Shown here in pieces: positions 9,405-18,043 of a stretch of DNA of 47,198 nt; position 1 is the stretch's first letter, and every line of letters begins with the position of its first letter. The notes under the pieces were generated by a model. It searched no databases. It saw nothing but the letters and a program-made list of their open reading frames with translations, and was not told the origin of the DNA. Position numbers and translations under genes: made by a program. The stretch is from RGIG5327 sp045612485 (lineage in GTDB: Bacteria; Verrucomicrobiota; Lentisphaeria; Victivallales; UBA1829), in contig JAZKZE010000058.1 of the NCBI GenBank assembly GCA_045612485.1, positions 1 through 47,198 of the forward strand. Direction: 5' to 3'.

Positions 9405-9705
9405 TTTCTTTTTCCTTCTTGATTTTTGATTTATTTTTCAGTTTTTCATTCATTAACTAAATTGTTTTAATCTTTAAACTATATCACATTTCCGGCATTT
9501 TGTCAATCCTTATATATAAAAAAGTAAAAAGATTTTGTTATGGAAGATGCCGGGAAACCTCTCCGGAACTCCCGCCATTCAAAATATTATTCATTTCCAT
9601 TTTCCCTTGTATTTACAGAAAAAAAACAGCAAAATATAAAGTACACAGGTTGTAATTTCACCGGAAACAGTTATGTTATAAAAAACAGACAGAAAGGATA
9701 CGGTC
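9405..9705. other. Intergenic region between divergent efflux and PilT-associated genes
   Basis: This 301-base AT-rich region contains the efflux promoter described separately. On the plus strand TTGTAA (9650-9655) followed 16 bases later by TATGTT is a weak promoter candidate for the following membrane protein gene, which has an AAAGGA ribosome site. I see no RNA gene, repeat or convincing small ORF in it. Confidence 0.5.
9478..9506 (-). promoter_or_regulatory. Sigma70-type promoter of the RND efflux operon
   Basis: Read on the minus strand: -35 TTGACA (9506-9501), 17-base spacer, -10 TATAGT (9483-9478). This is the closest match to the sigma70 consensus in the window. No obvious operator dyad overlaps it, and no divergent repressor gene adjoins it. 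Confidence 0.8.
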
Positions 9706-10386
9706 ATGGACAGAGAAAACAAAGATTTTGTTCTTGCAAAATTAAAAGATTTTGCGGAAAAACTTCTGGGACACACTGTATTCATCCTCCTTCTGGCGTT
9801 GACGGTGTGGGCAAGTATTATGAACTGGCACGGGACAGATCATGCTGCCGAACGCTTTTTTTATCTCATCCTTGCTATGCTTGGTGGACTCTGTACGGGC
9901 GGATACTTCATTAAACTGTATCTCCCCCGCATCGTGGGATTTTTTGCTGATTCCCTCCTTTCCCCGAAGCAATATCTGCAAAAGGCAGCCCCCCTTCTCT
10001 CCCATCCCCGGAATCTGATCCTGCAAAAAAAATTTTCTGAAGCGGAAGAAAGTCTTCTTACTCTTCTGGAAGAGTACCCTGCGGAAAGTTCTATCGTCCT
10101 CATGCTTCTGGAAATGTATGTGCATACCTGCGACAGAAGAAAAGGCGAACTTCTCTGCTGCGATTTTTTTGCATCGGAAAAAAGATCCATTTCTCCGCAG
10201 AATCTGAAGATACTTCTGTTGTATCTTGATATACTTGCGGAAGAACACCGTTTTACCGAAGCACTTGAACGTATCCATACGGAGGAAAAATCGAAATTTT
10301 ACTCAAAGGAAGACCGTATTTCCCTTGCCAAACGTGCCGAAGGGATCCGTACGATGTTGAAAACAGCGGAAAACCGTACAATGTAA
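9706..10386 (+). CDS. Two-TM membrane protein with helical repeat-like cytoplasmic domain, unknown function
   Basis: 226 residues, not recognised as a named family. Two hydrophobic helices lie at about residues 24-40 (TVFILLLALTVWASIM) and 51-75 (FFYLILAMLGGLCTGGYF). The rest is soluble and alpha-helical; segments such as KKFSEAEESLLTLLEEYP and EEHRFTEALERIHTEEK have the spacing and small/bulky pattern of TPR-like helix pairs. Only 19 bases separate its stop from the double PilT ATPase gene, so the two are probably co-transcribed and the protein may be an inner-membrane partner of that ATPase. This is inference from position only. Confidence 0.65.
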   Translation: MDRENKDFVLAKLKDFAEKLLGHTVFILLLALTVWASIMNWHGTDHAAERFFYLILAMLGGLCTGGYFIKLYLPRIVGFFADSLLSPKQYLQKAAPLLSHPRNLILQKKFSEAEESLLTLLEEYPAESSIVLMLLEMYVHTCDRRKGELLCCDFFASEKRSISPQNLKILLLYLDILAEEHRFTEALERIHTEEKSKFYSKEDRISLAKRAEGIRTMLKTAENRTM

Positions 10387-10405
10387 ACTCCGAAAGAAAA
10401 AAAAT

Positions 10406-12586
10406 ATGCAAACGATAAAAAATCTGCTCCTTGAAGCCGTAAAGGAAAATGCTTCCGATCTCTTCATCCATTCAGGAAAAAAGCCGGCATTCAGAAAAAA
10501 CGGTACATTGTTTACCGGGGAGAATATCATCAGCAGGGAATGTATAGAAGATTTCCGTAAAGGAATTCTTTCCCCGGAGGAAGAGGCGCATTATTCCTCC
10601 AAACGAACTTTTGACACATCCTGTACAGAAACACAATACAGATTCCGTATCAACTTTTTTGATACCTTTCACGGGCCAGCTCTCGCGGTTCGTCCTGTAA
10701 AAAACGGCAATGAATTAAGTTTTGACACCCTGAACCTGCCGGAAACATTTCTGAAAAATCTTTGCAGGGAAAGAAGAGGGCTTGTTCTTGTCTGCGGCAG
10801 TACCGGCAGCGGCAAATCCACCACCCTTGCGGCAATGATCAATCATATCAACAAAAACTACAGTTGTCATATTCTCACACTGGAAGATCCGGTGGAATAT
10901 CTTTTTGATGATGAAAAGAGCCGGATCTCCCAGCGGGAGACCGGTTCCGGATACGGTGCGTTTTCCGGAGCATTGCGCAGTGCATTGCGGGAAAATCCGG
11001 ATGTGATCGTCGTTGGAGAGATGCGGGATCTTGAAAGTATGCAGACAGCTGTCAACGCCGCCATGACAGGACACCTCGTCCTTGCCACTGTCCATACAGC
11101 AGATACCGTCCGTACCGTGGAAAGGATCGTTGCCATGTTCCCGGAAAATGTACGGGAGCAGGCCTCCGCCGATATCGCACAGGCGCTCAAAGCCATTATT
11201 GCCCAACGACTGATCCCGCAGACAGATGAAAAAGGTCTGATCCCGGCAGTGGAACTTCTTCCGGCGACCCCGACAGTAAAAAAGCTTATCAGCGAAAGGG
11301 ACTACGCAGGACTGGAGGAACTGCTGAAACGGGGAATGGCTTCCGGTATGCAGAGTTTTACAAAAGCTGTATTTGATCTTTTCAGGGAGGAGAAGATCTC
11401 CAGGGAAGACGCATTGGAAAATGTGGATAATCCGGAAGAATTGCGTCTTCTGCTCAAAGGGATGGAAACCGGAACGGAAACATTCCGCACCAATTACGGA
11501 TACGATGCACAGGACGGCAACTTTGTGGATATGAAAACCCTGCTCAGTTATGCCCACACCTTCAAAGCCAGTGATCTTCACCTCTCCGCCTATTCCCGTC
11601 CCATGCTCCGGCTGAACGGTGAACTGCGGCCGCTGGATCTTCCGGAACTTGCTCCACAGGACATCCAGCGGCTTCTCTTCAGTATCCTTACCAGAAGCCA
11701 GAGGATCGCCCTGGAAGAGAAAAAAGAGTTGGATCTTGCCGTTTCCATCAAACAGGCGGAAGGAGTTCCTCCGGTGAGATACCGTCTGAACAGTTTTTAC
11801 CAGAAAGGTTCCCCGGGAGTTGTGGCAAGAGTGGTCAATGACCATATTCCCACGCCGGAAGATCTCACATTGCCGCCGCAGTTTGTGGATCTCATAAACA
11901 AACAGCAGGGACTGATCCTTGTGACCGGCCCCACCGGCAGTGGCAAATCCACTACTCTTGCCAGTATGATCGACCTTATCAACCGGACATCCAACCGTCA
12001 TATCATCACCATTGAAGATCCTATCGAATATGTGCACAACAATAAGAAAAGTATAGTGGAACAGCGGGAACTTTTTTCCGATACCCTGGCATTTTCCACG
12101 GCATTGAAATTTGCCCTGCGTCAGGATCCTGATGTGATCATGGTGGGAGAGATGCGGGATACGGAAACCATCGCGGCAGCATTGACTGCCGCAGAAACCG
12201 GACACCTTGTATTTGCCACGATCCATACCAACAGTGCGCCGCAGACCATCGACAGGATCATAGATTCCTTTCCGGCAGAGCAGCAGAACCAGATCAAACT
12301 TCAGCTTGCCGGAGTGCTGCTGAGTGTGATCTCCCAGCGGTTGATCCCCTCCATCAACGGCAAAAACCGTTTTGCCGCCTTTGAGGTCCTCATGGGGACA
12401 CCCCCGGTACAGGCTCTGATCCGGGAAAACAAGACTTTCCTTCTCCAATCCACAATGGAAACGTCGGCAAAAGACGGTATGCAGACTCTGGAAAAATCCC
12501 TGAAAGACCTGTATGAACGGGGACTCATCAGTTACGAGGCTACAAAAATGTTCCGCATGGAAAGCCGTGTTGACCGGGAATTCTGA
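10406..12586 (+). CDS. Tandem double PilT-type ATPase (two PilT modules in one chain)
   Basis: 726 residues, about twice the 340-370 of PilT. Module 1 (about 1-360) has a PilT N-domain start (NASDLFIHSG), Walker A GSTGSGKSTT near residue 131, Asp box LEDPVEY, Walker B PDVIVVGEMRD and His box GHLVLATVHT. Module 2 (about 375-726) repeats the order: KASDLHLSAY, GPTGSGKSTT near residue 508, IEDPIEY, PDVIMVGEMRD, GHLVFATIHT. All catalytic boxes look intact in both. PilT-family ATPases form hexamers that retract type IV pili or power related pseudopilus machines. The fusion could form a trimer of dimers giving a hexameric ring (inference). Its neighbour is a two-TM protein; no other pilus assembly gene is in the window, although two pseudopilins are. 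Confidence 0.93.
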   Translation: MQTIKNLLLEAVKENASDLFIHSGKKPAFRKNGTLFTGENIISRECIEDFRKGILSPEEEAHYSSKRTFDTSCTETQYRFRINFFDTFHGPALAVRPVKNGNELSFDTLNLPETFLKNLCRERRGLVLVCGSTGSGKSTTLAAMINHINKNYSCHILTLEDPVEYLFDDEKSRISQRETGSGYGAFSGALRSALRENPDVIVVGEMRDLESMQTAVNAAMTGHLVLATVHTADTVRTVERIVAMFPENVREQASADIAQALKAIIAQRLIPQTDEKGLIPAVELLPATPTVKKLISERDYAGLEELLKRGMASGMQSFTKAVFDLFREEKISREDALENVDNPEELRLLLKGMETGTETFRTNYGYDAQDGNFVDMKTLLSYAHTFKASDLHLSAYSRPMLRLNGELRPLDLPELAPQDIQRLLFSILTRSQRIALEEKKELDLAVSIKQAEGVPPVRYRLNSFYQKGSPGVVARVVNDHIPTPEDLTLPPQFVDLINKQQGLILVTGPTGSGKSTTLASMIDLINRTSNRHIITIEDPIEYVHNNKKSIVEQRELFSDTLAFSTALKFALRQDPDVIMVGEMRDTETIAAALTAAETGHLVFATIHTNSAPQTIDRIIDSFPAEQQNQIKLQLAGVLLSVISQRLIPSINGKNRFAAFEVLMGTPPVQALIRENKTFLLQSTMETSAKDGMQTLEKSLKDLYERGLISYEATKMFRMESRVDREF

Positions 12587-12656
12587 ATCATTGCAGGAAA
12601 AAAATGCTCCGGGGAAAACTCTGCGGGTAAAATTTGCGTATTTTCTTCAATCGGGA

Positions 12657-12685
12657 TTGGAAAAATTCCGGATTTATGCTATATT
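12657..12685 (+). promoter_or_regulatory. tig: Promoter of tig-clpP-clpX
   Basis: -35 TTGGAA (12657-12662), 17-base spacer, -10 TATATT (12680-12685), about 60 bases upstream of the tig ATG. The -10 matches five of six consensus bases and recurs in other promoters of the window. Confidence 0.7.
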
Positions 12686-12747
12686 AGACTGAATTTATAA
12701 ACAAAAATCTTATTCAGATTCAACATTTTTAAAGAAAAGGAGAAGCT

Positions 12748-14061
12748 ATGGCTTCCGAAATGGACAACATCAAAGTCGAGTTTAAAGAGAACAAAGTCTG
12801 CTCCCGCATTGCAGAAATCACCATTGCAGCCCCCGCAGTGGCAGATGCTTTTGCAAAAGCATACAAACAGGCTGCAAAAGAAGTACAGATCGCAGGTTTC
12901 CGTAAGGGCAAAGCCCCTGTTTCCATCGTGAAAGCAAGATACGGTTCCTATGTGAAAGACGATGTGATCCGTTCCTTCCAGCAGCAGGCTTACAGCAAAG
13001 TCATGCAGGGCGGCGAACTGGACATCATCGGTGCCGGTGCGCCCGAAGGCATGGAAACTCTTGCTGAAGATAAAGACTTCACCTTTACTTTCCCTGTGGA
13101 GATCGCTCCCTCCTTCACCCTTCCTGAATACAAAGGAATCGAAGTAAAACTGGAAAATGCAAAAGATCCTGAAAAGGCATTTGCCGATCACAAGGAATAT
13201 ATGAAGGGACTTTATGCGGAATATGTCGCTATTGAAGATGCCGCAAAAGAAGGCGACACCCTCAAAGTAAGCTATGAAGCGGATTACGCTCTTGCAGATG
13301 ATGCATCCGCAGCTCTCAAACGCATGGTGAAAGCGGAAGAAAGCTGGCTCTGGCTTGCCGAACCTGAACAGATCCCCGGCTGCGTAAAAGCTCTGGTTGG
13401 CGCTGTTAAAGGCGGCGAATATACTTTTGAAGCAGAATTTCCTGCTGATTTCCGCGTTGCTGAACTCTCCGGCAAGAAACTTTCCTACAAAGTGAAAGTC
13501 ATCGAAGGTCAGAGAAGAATGCCTGTGGAAACCGATGAGAAACTTGCTGAAAAACTGGGCATGAAAGATGTTGCGGAAATGAACGCAAAACTGCGTGAAA
13601 CCACAGACAAAGAACTTGCCGAAGCTGAAAAACAGGAACTGAAAGCTGCTGCTGTAGATAAACTTGTTGCTGAAGTAGCGGACTTTGAACTTCCCGAAGG
13701 CATCCTCGGACAGTACACCCAGAGAGAATTCTCCCGCATTGCCGAAACCATGGTGAAAAAGGATTCCGATGTGGAAGAGTTCAAGAAGGAAAAAGATAAA
13801 CATGTGGAAGAAGCCAAAAAGACTGCTTCTGCTTACCTGAAGAAATTCTTCATTCTCCGTCAGGTCGCCAAAAACGAAAAGATCGAAGTGACTGCCGAAG
13901 ATATGAACAACCGTATTCAGGCGATCAGCAACTATCTGAGAAAGACCCCTGCTGAAATCACCGAACTTCTCATCCGCAACGGCGGCTATGAAGAAATCGA
14001 AAGCGATATGCTTGCAGAAAAAGCGGCTGACTTTGTAGGCAGCAATGCTAAAAAGGCATAA
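12748..14061 (+). CDS. tig: Trigger factor
   Basis: 437 residues, typical length. Trigger factor is the ribosome-associated chaperone and peptidyl-prolyl isomerase acting on nascent chains at the exit tunnel. The ribosome-binding signature GFRKGKAP sits at about residues 50-57 in the N-terminal domain. A FKBP-like domain follows at about 150-245 (EGDTLKVSYEADYA ... AELSGKKLSYKVKVIEG), and then the helical C-terminal substrate-binding arms. The ATG has an AAAGGAG ribosome site 7 bases upstream. The order tig-clpP-clpX is widely conserved. The coding strand has little TTA/CTA/TCA, so a long non-coding frame is open on the opposite strand. Confidence 0.97.
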   Translation: MASEMDNIKVEFKENKVCSRIAEITIAAPAVADAFAKAYKQAAKEVQIAGFRKGKAPVSIVKARYGSYVKDDVIRSFQQQAYSKVMQGGELDIIGAGAPEGMETLAEDKDFTFTFPVEIAPSFTLPEYKGIEVKLENAKDPEKAFADHKEYMKGLYAEYVAIEDAAKEGDTLKVSYEADYALADDASAALKRMVKAEESWLWLAEPEQIPGCVKALVGAVKGGEYTFEAEFPADFRVAELSGKKLSYKVKVIEGQRRMPVETDEKLAEKLGMKDVAEMNAKLRETTDKELAEAEKQELKAAAVDKLVAEVADFELPEGILGQYTQREFSRIAETMVKKDSDVEEFKKEKDKHVEEAKKTASAYLKKFFILRQVAKNEKIEVTAEDMNNRIQAISNYLRKTPAEITELLIRNGGYEEIESDMLAEKAADFVGSNAKKA

Positions 14062-14117
14062 GGATAATTGATGACTGACGCCTGACAGCAATAACGAACA
14101 ATTTTGGAGAAAAAGAG

Positions 14118-14714
14118 ATGATAAAAAATGTACTGGTACCCACTGTCATTGAACAGACAGGCGGCGGAGAACGTGCCTATGATATTTATTCCCGGCTCCT
14201 GAAAGACCGTATTGTCCTTCTGGGAACCCCGATCGATGACAATGTGGCAAACATGATCATTGCCCAGCTGCTTTTTCTCCAGAGTGAAGACCCGAAGAAG
14301 GATATAGATATGTATATCTGTTCTCCGGGCGGCAGCGTTACGGCGGGACTTGCCATCTATGACGTGATGCAGATCCTTTCCTGTGATGTAAAGACCTATT
14401 GTGTCGGTCAGGCGGCAAGCATGGGGGCTGTACTCCTGTGTGCGGGGGCGAAGGGAAAGCGTTACGCGCTGCCCAACTCCCGCATTATGATCCACCAGCC
14501 CTGGGGCGGTGCGGAAGGAACTGCGGCGGATATTGATATCCAGGCGCAGGAGATCCTGAAGTTGAGAAGCAAGCTCAACGGCATTATCGCCCACCATTCC
14601 GGCGTTCCCCTGAAGAAGTTGGAAAAAGATACCAACCGCGACTTTTTCATGTCTGCGGAAGAAGCTCTGGAATACGGGCTTATTGATCATATCGTTCCCC
14701 ATCGTGAACGCTGA
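14118..14714 (+). CDS. clpP: ATP-dependent Clp protease proteolytic subunit
   Basis: 198 residues, standard size. ClpP is the tetradecameric serine protease that degrades substrates unfolded by ClpX or ClpA. The catalytic triad is visible as Ser101 (GQAASMGA), His126 (RIMIHQPWGG) and Asp175 (TNRDFFMSAEEA); the spacings of 25 and 49 residues equal those of the E. coli enzyme (111/136/185). The N-terminus IKNVLVPTVIEQTGGGERAYDIYS is the usual mature start with little or no propeptide. A GGAG ribosome site precedes the ATG. It sits 56 bases after tig and 17 bases before clpX, in one operon. Confidence 0.98.
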   Translation: MIKNVLVPTVIEQTGGGERAYDIYSRLLKDRIVLLGTPIDDNVANMIIAQLLFLQSEDPKKDIDMYICSPGGSVTAGLAIYDVMQILSCDVKTYCVGQAASMGAVLLCAGAKGKRYALPNSRIMIHQPWGGAEGTAADIDIQAQEILKLRSKLNGIIAHHSGVPLKKLEKDTNRDFFMSAEEALEYGLIDHIVPHRER

Positions 14715-14731
14715 GTGCCGGAGAGAGAATA

Positions 14732-16006
14732 ATGGCGAATAAAAAAGATGAAGTATTGCGTTGTTCTTTCTGCGGAAGGGAAGGTTTCACAAAGGAAACG
14801 GGACCTCTGGTCATGGGACCGGGGTGCAATATCTGTTCCAGCTGTGTAAACACCTGCCGGGATATTCTTGAGTCCAACAAGCCCAAAAAGGAAGAGGAAG
14901 CTCCGGTCATTGAAAATCTCTACTCCCCGCAGCAGATCAAGGAGGAACTTGACAGACATATTGTGGGGCAGGATGATGCGAAGAAAGCTCTTGCTGTAGC
15001 AGTCCACAACCATTATAAAAGGCTTCTTTCCGGCAACGGGCAGAAGGTGGAACTCAACGGGAGCGACTTTACCGATGTGGAGATCGAAAAAAGCAACGTG
15101 CTTCTTATCGGTTCCACCGGTTCCGGAAAAACACTCATAGCAAGAACACTTGCAAAGATCCTCAACGTACCTTTCTGTATTGCGGATGCCACCACACTTA
15201 CAGAAGCGGGATATGTAGGGGAGGATGTGGAAAATATTCTTCTGCGGCTTTTACAGGCGGCAGATAATAATGTAAAGAAAGCCCAGATCGGGATCATCTA
15301 TGTGGATGAGATCGATAAGATCGCCAAGAAGGGTGAAAATGTGTCCATTACCCGTGACGTTTCCGGTGAAGGGGTACAGCAGGCACTTCTGAAGATCCTG
15401 GAAGGGACGGTGGCGAATGTACCGCCGAAAGGCGGCAGGAAACATCCGCAGGATGAGTTCATCAAAGTGGATACCACCAATATTCTTTTCATCTGCGGCG
15501 GGGCATTTGTGGGTCTGGACAAGATCATTCAGAGAAGGATCGGGCATCATGTACTGGGCTTTGAAACGGGCAAACAGGCCTTGGAGATGCAGGAAGCTCT
15601 GGAAAGCAGTAAGATCCTGAAATCGGTACAGCCGGAAGACCTGGTAAGATTCGGGATCATTCCTGAGTTTGCGGGTCGTCTGCCTGTGGTGACGACACTG
15701 GATCCTCTTTCTGAAGATGATCTGATGCGGATCCTTGTGGAGCCGAAAAACTCCATTACAAAACAGTATCAGAAACTTCTTGCCATGGAAGGGGTGAAAC
15801 TTACCTTCCGTAAAGAAGCCTTGAAACTTCTGGCGAAGAAAGCTGCGGAAAAGGGTACAGGGGCGAGAGCGTTGCGTTCTCTGATTGAAAACATGATGAC
15901 GGATATTATGTTTGAGATCCCCTCCAGAGCGGATAAAGTGAAAGAGTGTATCATTACGGAAAAGACCGTGGAAACGGGCAAACCCGAATACGTGAAAAAA
16001 GCGTAA
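14732..16006 (+). CDS. clpX: ATP-dependent Clp protease ATP-binding subunit ClpX
   Basis: 424 residues, full length. ClpX is the hexameric AAA+ unfoldase that feeds ClpP. An N-terminal C4 zinc-binding domain is present (CSFCGREGF, then CNICSSCV, about residues 10-40). Walker A is GSTGSGKT at about residues 127-134, with Ser where most ClpX have Pro. The pore loop motif is intact in EAGYVGED, Walker B is IIYVDEID, and sensor and arginine-finger regions (EFAGRLPVV, GTGARALRS) follow. The RKH-loop region reads QRRIGHHVLGFE, somewhat diverged. A strong terminator lies 31 bases after the stop. Confidence 0.98.
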   Translation: MANKKDEVLRCSFCGREGFTKETGPLVMGPGCNICSSCVNTCRDILESNKPKKEEEAPVIENLYSPQQIKEELDRHIVGQDDAKKALAVAVHNHYKRLLSGNGQKVELNGSDFTDVEIEKSNVLLIGSTGSGKTLIARTLAKILNVPFCIADATTLTEAGYVGEDVENILLRLLQAADNNVKKAQIGIIYVDEIDKIAKKGENVSITRDVSGEGVQQALLKILEGTVANVPPKGGRKHPQDEFIKVDTTNILFICGGAFVGLDKIIQRRIGHHVLGFETGKQALEMQEALESSKILKSVQPEDLVRFGIIPEFAGRLPVVTTLDPLSEDDLMRILVEPKNSITKQYQKLLAMEGVKLTFRKEALKLLAKKAAEKGTGARALRSLIENMMTDIMFEIPSRADKVKECIITEKTVETGKPEYVKKA

Positions 16007-16037
16007 GAAATATCTGATACACCATACGGAAGAAAAG

Positions 16038-16078
16038 GGCTGTTGCAAAACTCTGAAAGAGTGCAACAGCCTTTTTTT
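16038..16078 (+). terminator. Intrinsic terminator of tig-clpP-clpX
   Basis: GGCTGTTGCA (16038-16047) pairs with TGCAACAGCC (16062-16071), with an additional inner CTC/GAG pairing, followed by seven T residues. Confidence 0.94.
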
Positions 16079-16207
16079 ATGCTCCTGTCACAAATCAAGT
16101 CCCGGAGGGACGATAGAACCCAGCCCAGGGTACAAGAAATATATGCTTTTGTCACAAATCAAGTCCCGGAGGGACGATAGAACCCAGCCCGGGGTTTTAA
16201 CCCCGGG
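16079..16207 (+). repeat. Direct pair of palindromic intergenic repeats
   Basis: Two copies of a 48-base unit (16079-16126 and 16143-16190) differ at two positions and are spaced 64 bases start to start. Each contains the hairpin GTCCC-GGA-GGGAC and ends in AACCCAGCCC. The second copy continues into a 9-bp palindrome, CCCGGGGTT / AACCCCGGG (16188-16207). No coding sequence is present. The same unit recurs inverted at 16340-16425. Confidence 0.88.
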
Positions 16208-16230
16208 AAAAATTGTAAACAGAGATTCAA

Positions 16231-16243
16231 GCCCCATCGGGGC
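16231..16243. repeat. Short palindrome GCCCC-ATC-GGGGC
   Basis: A 5-bp GC-only stem with a 3-base loop, between the direct and inverted copies of the larger repeat. Its form (CCCC-loop-GGGGCGCA) resembles the hairpin at 32-47 in the leader of the first pseudopilin. Confidence 0.6.
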
Positions 16244-16339
16244 GCAGGAAAAAAATGTTGAAGCAGTTTTGTTGTAAAATAAATAAGAACCTATCTCTAA
16301 TTACACATATTTTCACCAATTCTTAACGGTATTTTCCTA

Positions 16340-16425
16340 CGTCCCTACGGGACTTTATTCATGGGGGGTACATATTTCCCGGGGTTGAAACGTACGGGCT
16401 GGACTCTACCGTCCCTGCGGGACTT
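16340..16425 (-). repeat. Inverted copies of the palindromic intergenic repeat
   Basis: A short copy (16340-16355) matches the AAGTCCCGGAGGGACG part of the unit on the minus strand at 15 of 16 bases. A longer copy (16378-16425) matches AAGTCCC...CAGCCC...CCCCGGG with roughly four-fifths identity, including the terminal CCCGGGG. Together with the direct copies at 16079-16207 they form a mirrored cluster around an AT-rich centre. Confidence 0.82.
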
Positions 16426-16548
16426 ATTGTATACTTTTATTTTCGGTTTCAAACAGAGTTTCCTGATCGTTTTGCGGAATATATTATAAAATATATGGGA
16501 TAACTGTGGATTATTTACGGAATAACGGAAAAAATTCCCCGTTTGCTA

Positions 16549-16577
16549 TTGCAATGCATTTGCAACCGTGTTATATT
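16549..16577 (+). promoter_or_regulatory. Promoter of the antiporter gene
   Basis: -35 TTGCAA (16549-16554), 17-base spacer, -10 TATATT (16572-16577), 72 bases before the ATG at 16650. Same box sequences as the promoter at 42222-42250. Confidence 0.72.
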
Positions 16578-16649
16578 ACGCCTATCCTGTGGAAAAAGTT
16601 ACACCGCAAGATAACGTTTTATTTATATGTAACAGAAAGGTAAGGCAGT

Positions 16650-18011
16650 ATGAACAGTGACATTTTTCTCATCCTCTTTATTATTTTCGTTTTTATGATG
16701 ACACTGCTGCCGCTTTTATTGCGTAAATTCGGTATTCCTTCTGTTATTGCCCTTCTCATTGCCGGGATGATCATTGGGCCGAACTGTCTCAATGTTGTGC
16801 ATAATTTTTCAGAAATGCTCTCCTTTCTGGTAAAATCTCCGGCGCAGGCGGAGCAGAATTTCAATGCACTTATTACAGCACTGGGATCACTGGGACTGGT
16901 ATTCCTTATGGCTCTTGCGGGAATGGAGGCGGATTTCAAACTGATCGATTCAGCGAAAAAGCCGGTAATAGCTTTAAGTATTCTCACGTTTGCGGTTCCC
17001 GCCATAACAGGTTACTTCGTTTATGCATATTTCTGTCCTGATGATTTTCCGGGGAAACTTCTGTACGCTTCTCTGTTTGCCTCCCACTCGGTAGGTATCG
17101 TATTTCCGGTAATAAGGGAATTGAAGCTTTCCAAAACAAAATTCGGGGCGGCGGTATTGATTTCCACAGTCATTACCGACGTGGCAAGTATTATCCTTCT
17201 GGCGGTTGCAGTACAAATGAAAAAACAGGAACTGGGGATCTTGCGCAGCGGTGCCGGAACTCTTTCCGTATTTGATTATATCAACCCTGCCGTATTCGGT
17301 TCCTGGTTCACGCCTCTTTTCCTTCTTATCGTACTGGCATTTCTTGTTGCCGCCGTATTTGCTGTCATGTTCATAGGAAAACGCATCGTGAAACTTGTAG
17401 GGGATCAGGAGGATCTTCTTATCACCTTCCTCCTTCTGGTCATTCTCTGCACCGTTCTTGCAGGAGAATTTCTGGGGATCAACCTTATTGTGGGAGCCTT
17501 TATTGCCGGGATCGCCCTTTCCCCCTTCATGCGTCAGGAAGGGATCCAGAGCAAGACTTTCTTCAAATTTGAAGGGATAGGTTACGGACTTCTCATACCC
17601 TTCCTTTTCATCTCCATCGGTATGCAGACTGATTTCAGCGTACTGGGAAAAAGTATGAATAATCTTTGGATCGTACTTTTTACAGTTGTGGGTCTTGTGG
17701 GAAGCAAAATTTTTTCCGGCTGGCTGGGCTTGCGTCTCACAGGCTTCGACAACAGACAGGGACTCTGTGCAGGTTTGATGACCGTTCCCCAGCTTTCCGC
17801 CACACTGGCAGCGGCAACCGTGGGAAAGAATCTGAATATGCTGGATGACAACTTCTTCAATGCCATCATCATTCTTTCCATTGTCACCACCATTCCCATT
17901 CCCTCTCTGGTCAGATTTATCATCTACCGGGGCAGTAAACGGATCAAATTTGAGAAGACAGACGCAGAGGCCTACGAAGTACCCAGCGGACTTGAGGATG
18001 ATATTATTTGA
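16650..18011 (+). CDS. Cation:proton antiporter, CPA2/Kef-type membrane protein
   Basis: 453 residues, almost wholly hydrophobic, with about 12-13 TM segments. The opening LLRKFGIPSVIALLIAGMIIGP and the segment GLVFLMALAGMEADFKLID are characteristic of the Na+/H+ exchanger domain of the CPA2 family (KefB/GerN/NapA-like). Conserved mid-protein stretches include NLIVGAFIAGIALSP and GYGLLIPFLFISIGMQTDF. It exchanges Na+ or K+ for H+ across the inner membrane; the ion cannot be told from sequence. It ends with a short charged tail and has no TrkA-N (RCK) domain, unlike KefB/KefC. An AGAAAGG ribosome site precedes the ATG, and its own promoter lies upstream. Confidence 0.92.
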   Translation: MNSDIFLILFIIFVFMMTLLPLLLRKFGIPSVIALLIAGMIIGPNCLNVVHNFSEMLSFLVKSPAQAEQNFNALITALGSLGLVFLMALAGMEADFKLIDSAKKPVIALSILTFAVPAITGYFVYAYFCPDDFPGKLLYASLFASHSVGIVFPVIRELKLSKTKFGAAVLISTVITDVASIILLAVAVQMKKQELGILRSGAGTLSVFDYINPAVFGSWFTPLFLLIVLAFLVAAVFAVMFIGKRIVKLVGDQEDLLITFLLLVILCTVLAGEFLGINLIVGAFIAGIALSPFMRQEGIQSKTFFKFEGIGYGLLIPFLFISIGMQTDFSVLGKSMNNLWIVLFTVVGLVGSKIFSGWLGLRLTGFDNRQGLCAGLMTVPQLSATLAAATVGKNLNMLDDNFFNAIIILSIVTTIPIPSLVRFIIYRGSKRIKFEKTDAEAYEVPSGLEDDII

Positions 18012-18043
18012 GGACACGGAGAAGGAACGTATTGCAAAGTCAT

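Larger units (their letters stand above)
16208..16548. other. Non-coding AT-rich DNA around the repeat cluster
   Basis: Apart from the repeats listed separately, this part of the 643-base gap between clpX and the antiporter holds no ORF with a ribosome site and no recognisable RNA gene. A patch at 16480-16530 is very AT-rich and contains single near-matches to a DnaA box, not enough to call an origin. Confidence 0.5.

Noticed and set aside
10715..12448. 577-codon open frame antisense to the double PilT gene
   Set aside because: The product is low-information and His/Gly/Cys-rich; the plus strand shows all ATPase motifs.
12679..14091. 470-codon open frame antisense to tig
   Set aside because: Phe-rich nonsense product covering the trigger factor gene and its promoter; a consequence of codon bias.
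16079..16425. CRISPR array
   Set aside because: Copies are few, in both orientations, of unequal length and without uniform spacers; no cas gene is present.
16480..16580. Possible replication origin in AT-rich DNA with DnaA-box-like words
   Set aside because: Only isolated imperfect matches to TTATCCACA occur, with no clustered boxes and no dnaA, dnaN or gidA gene nearby.
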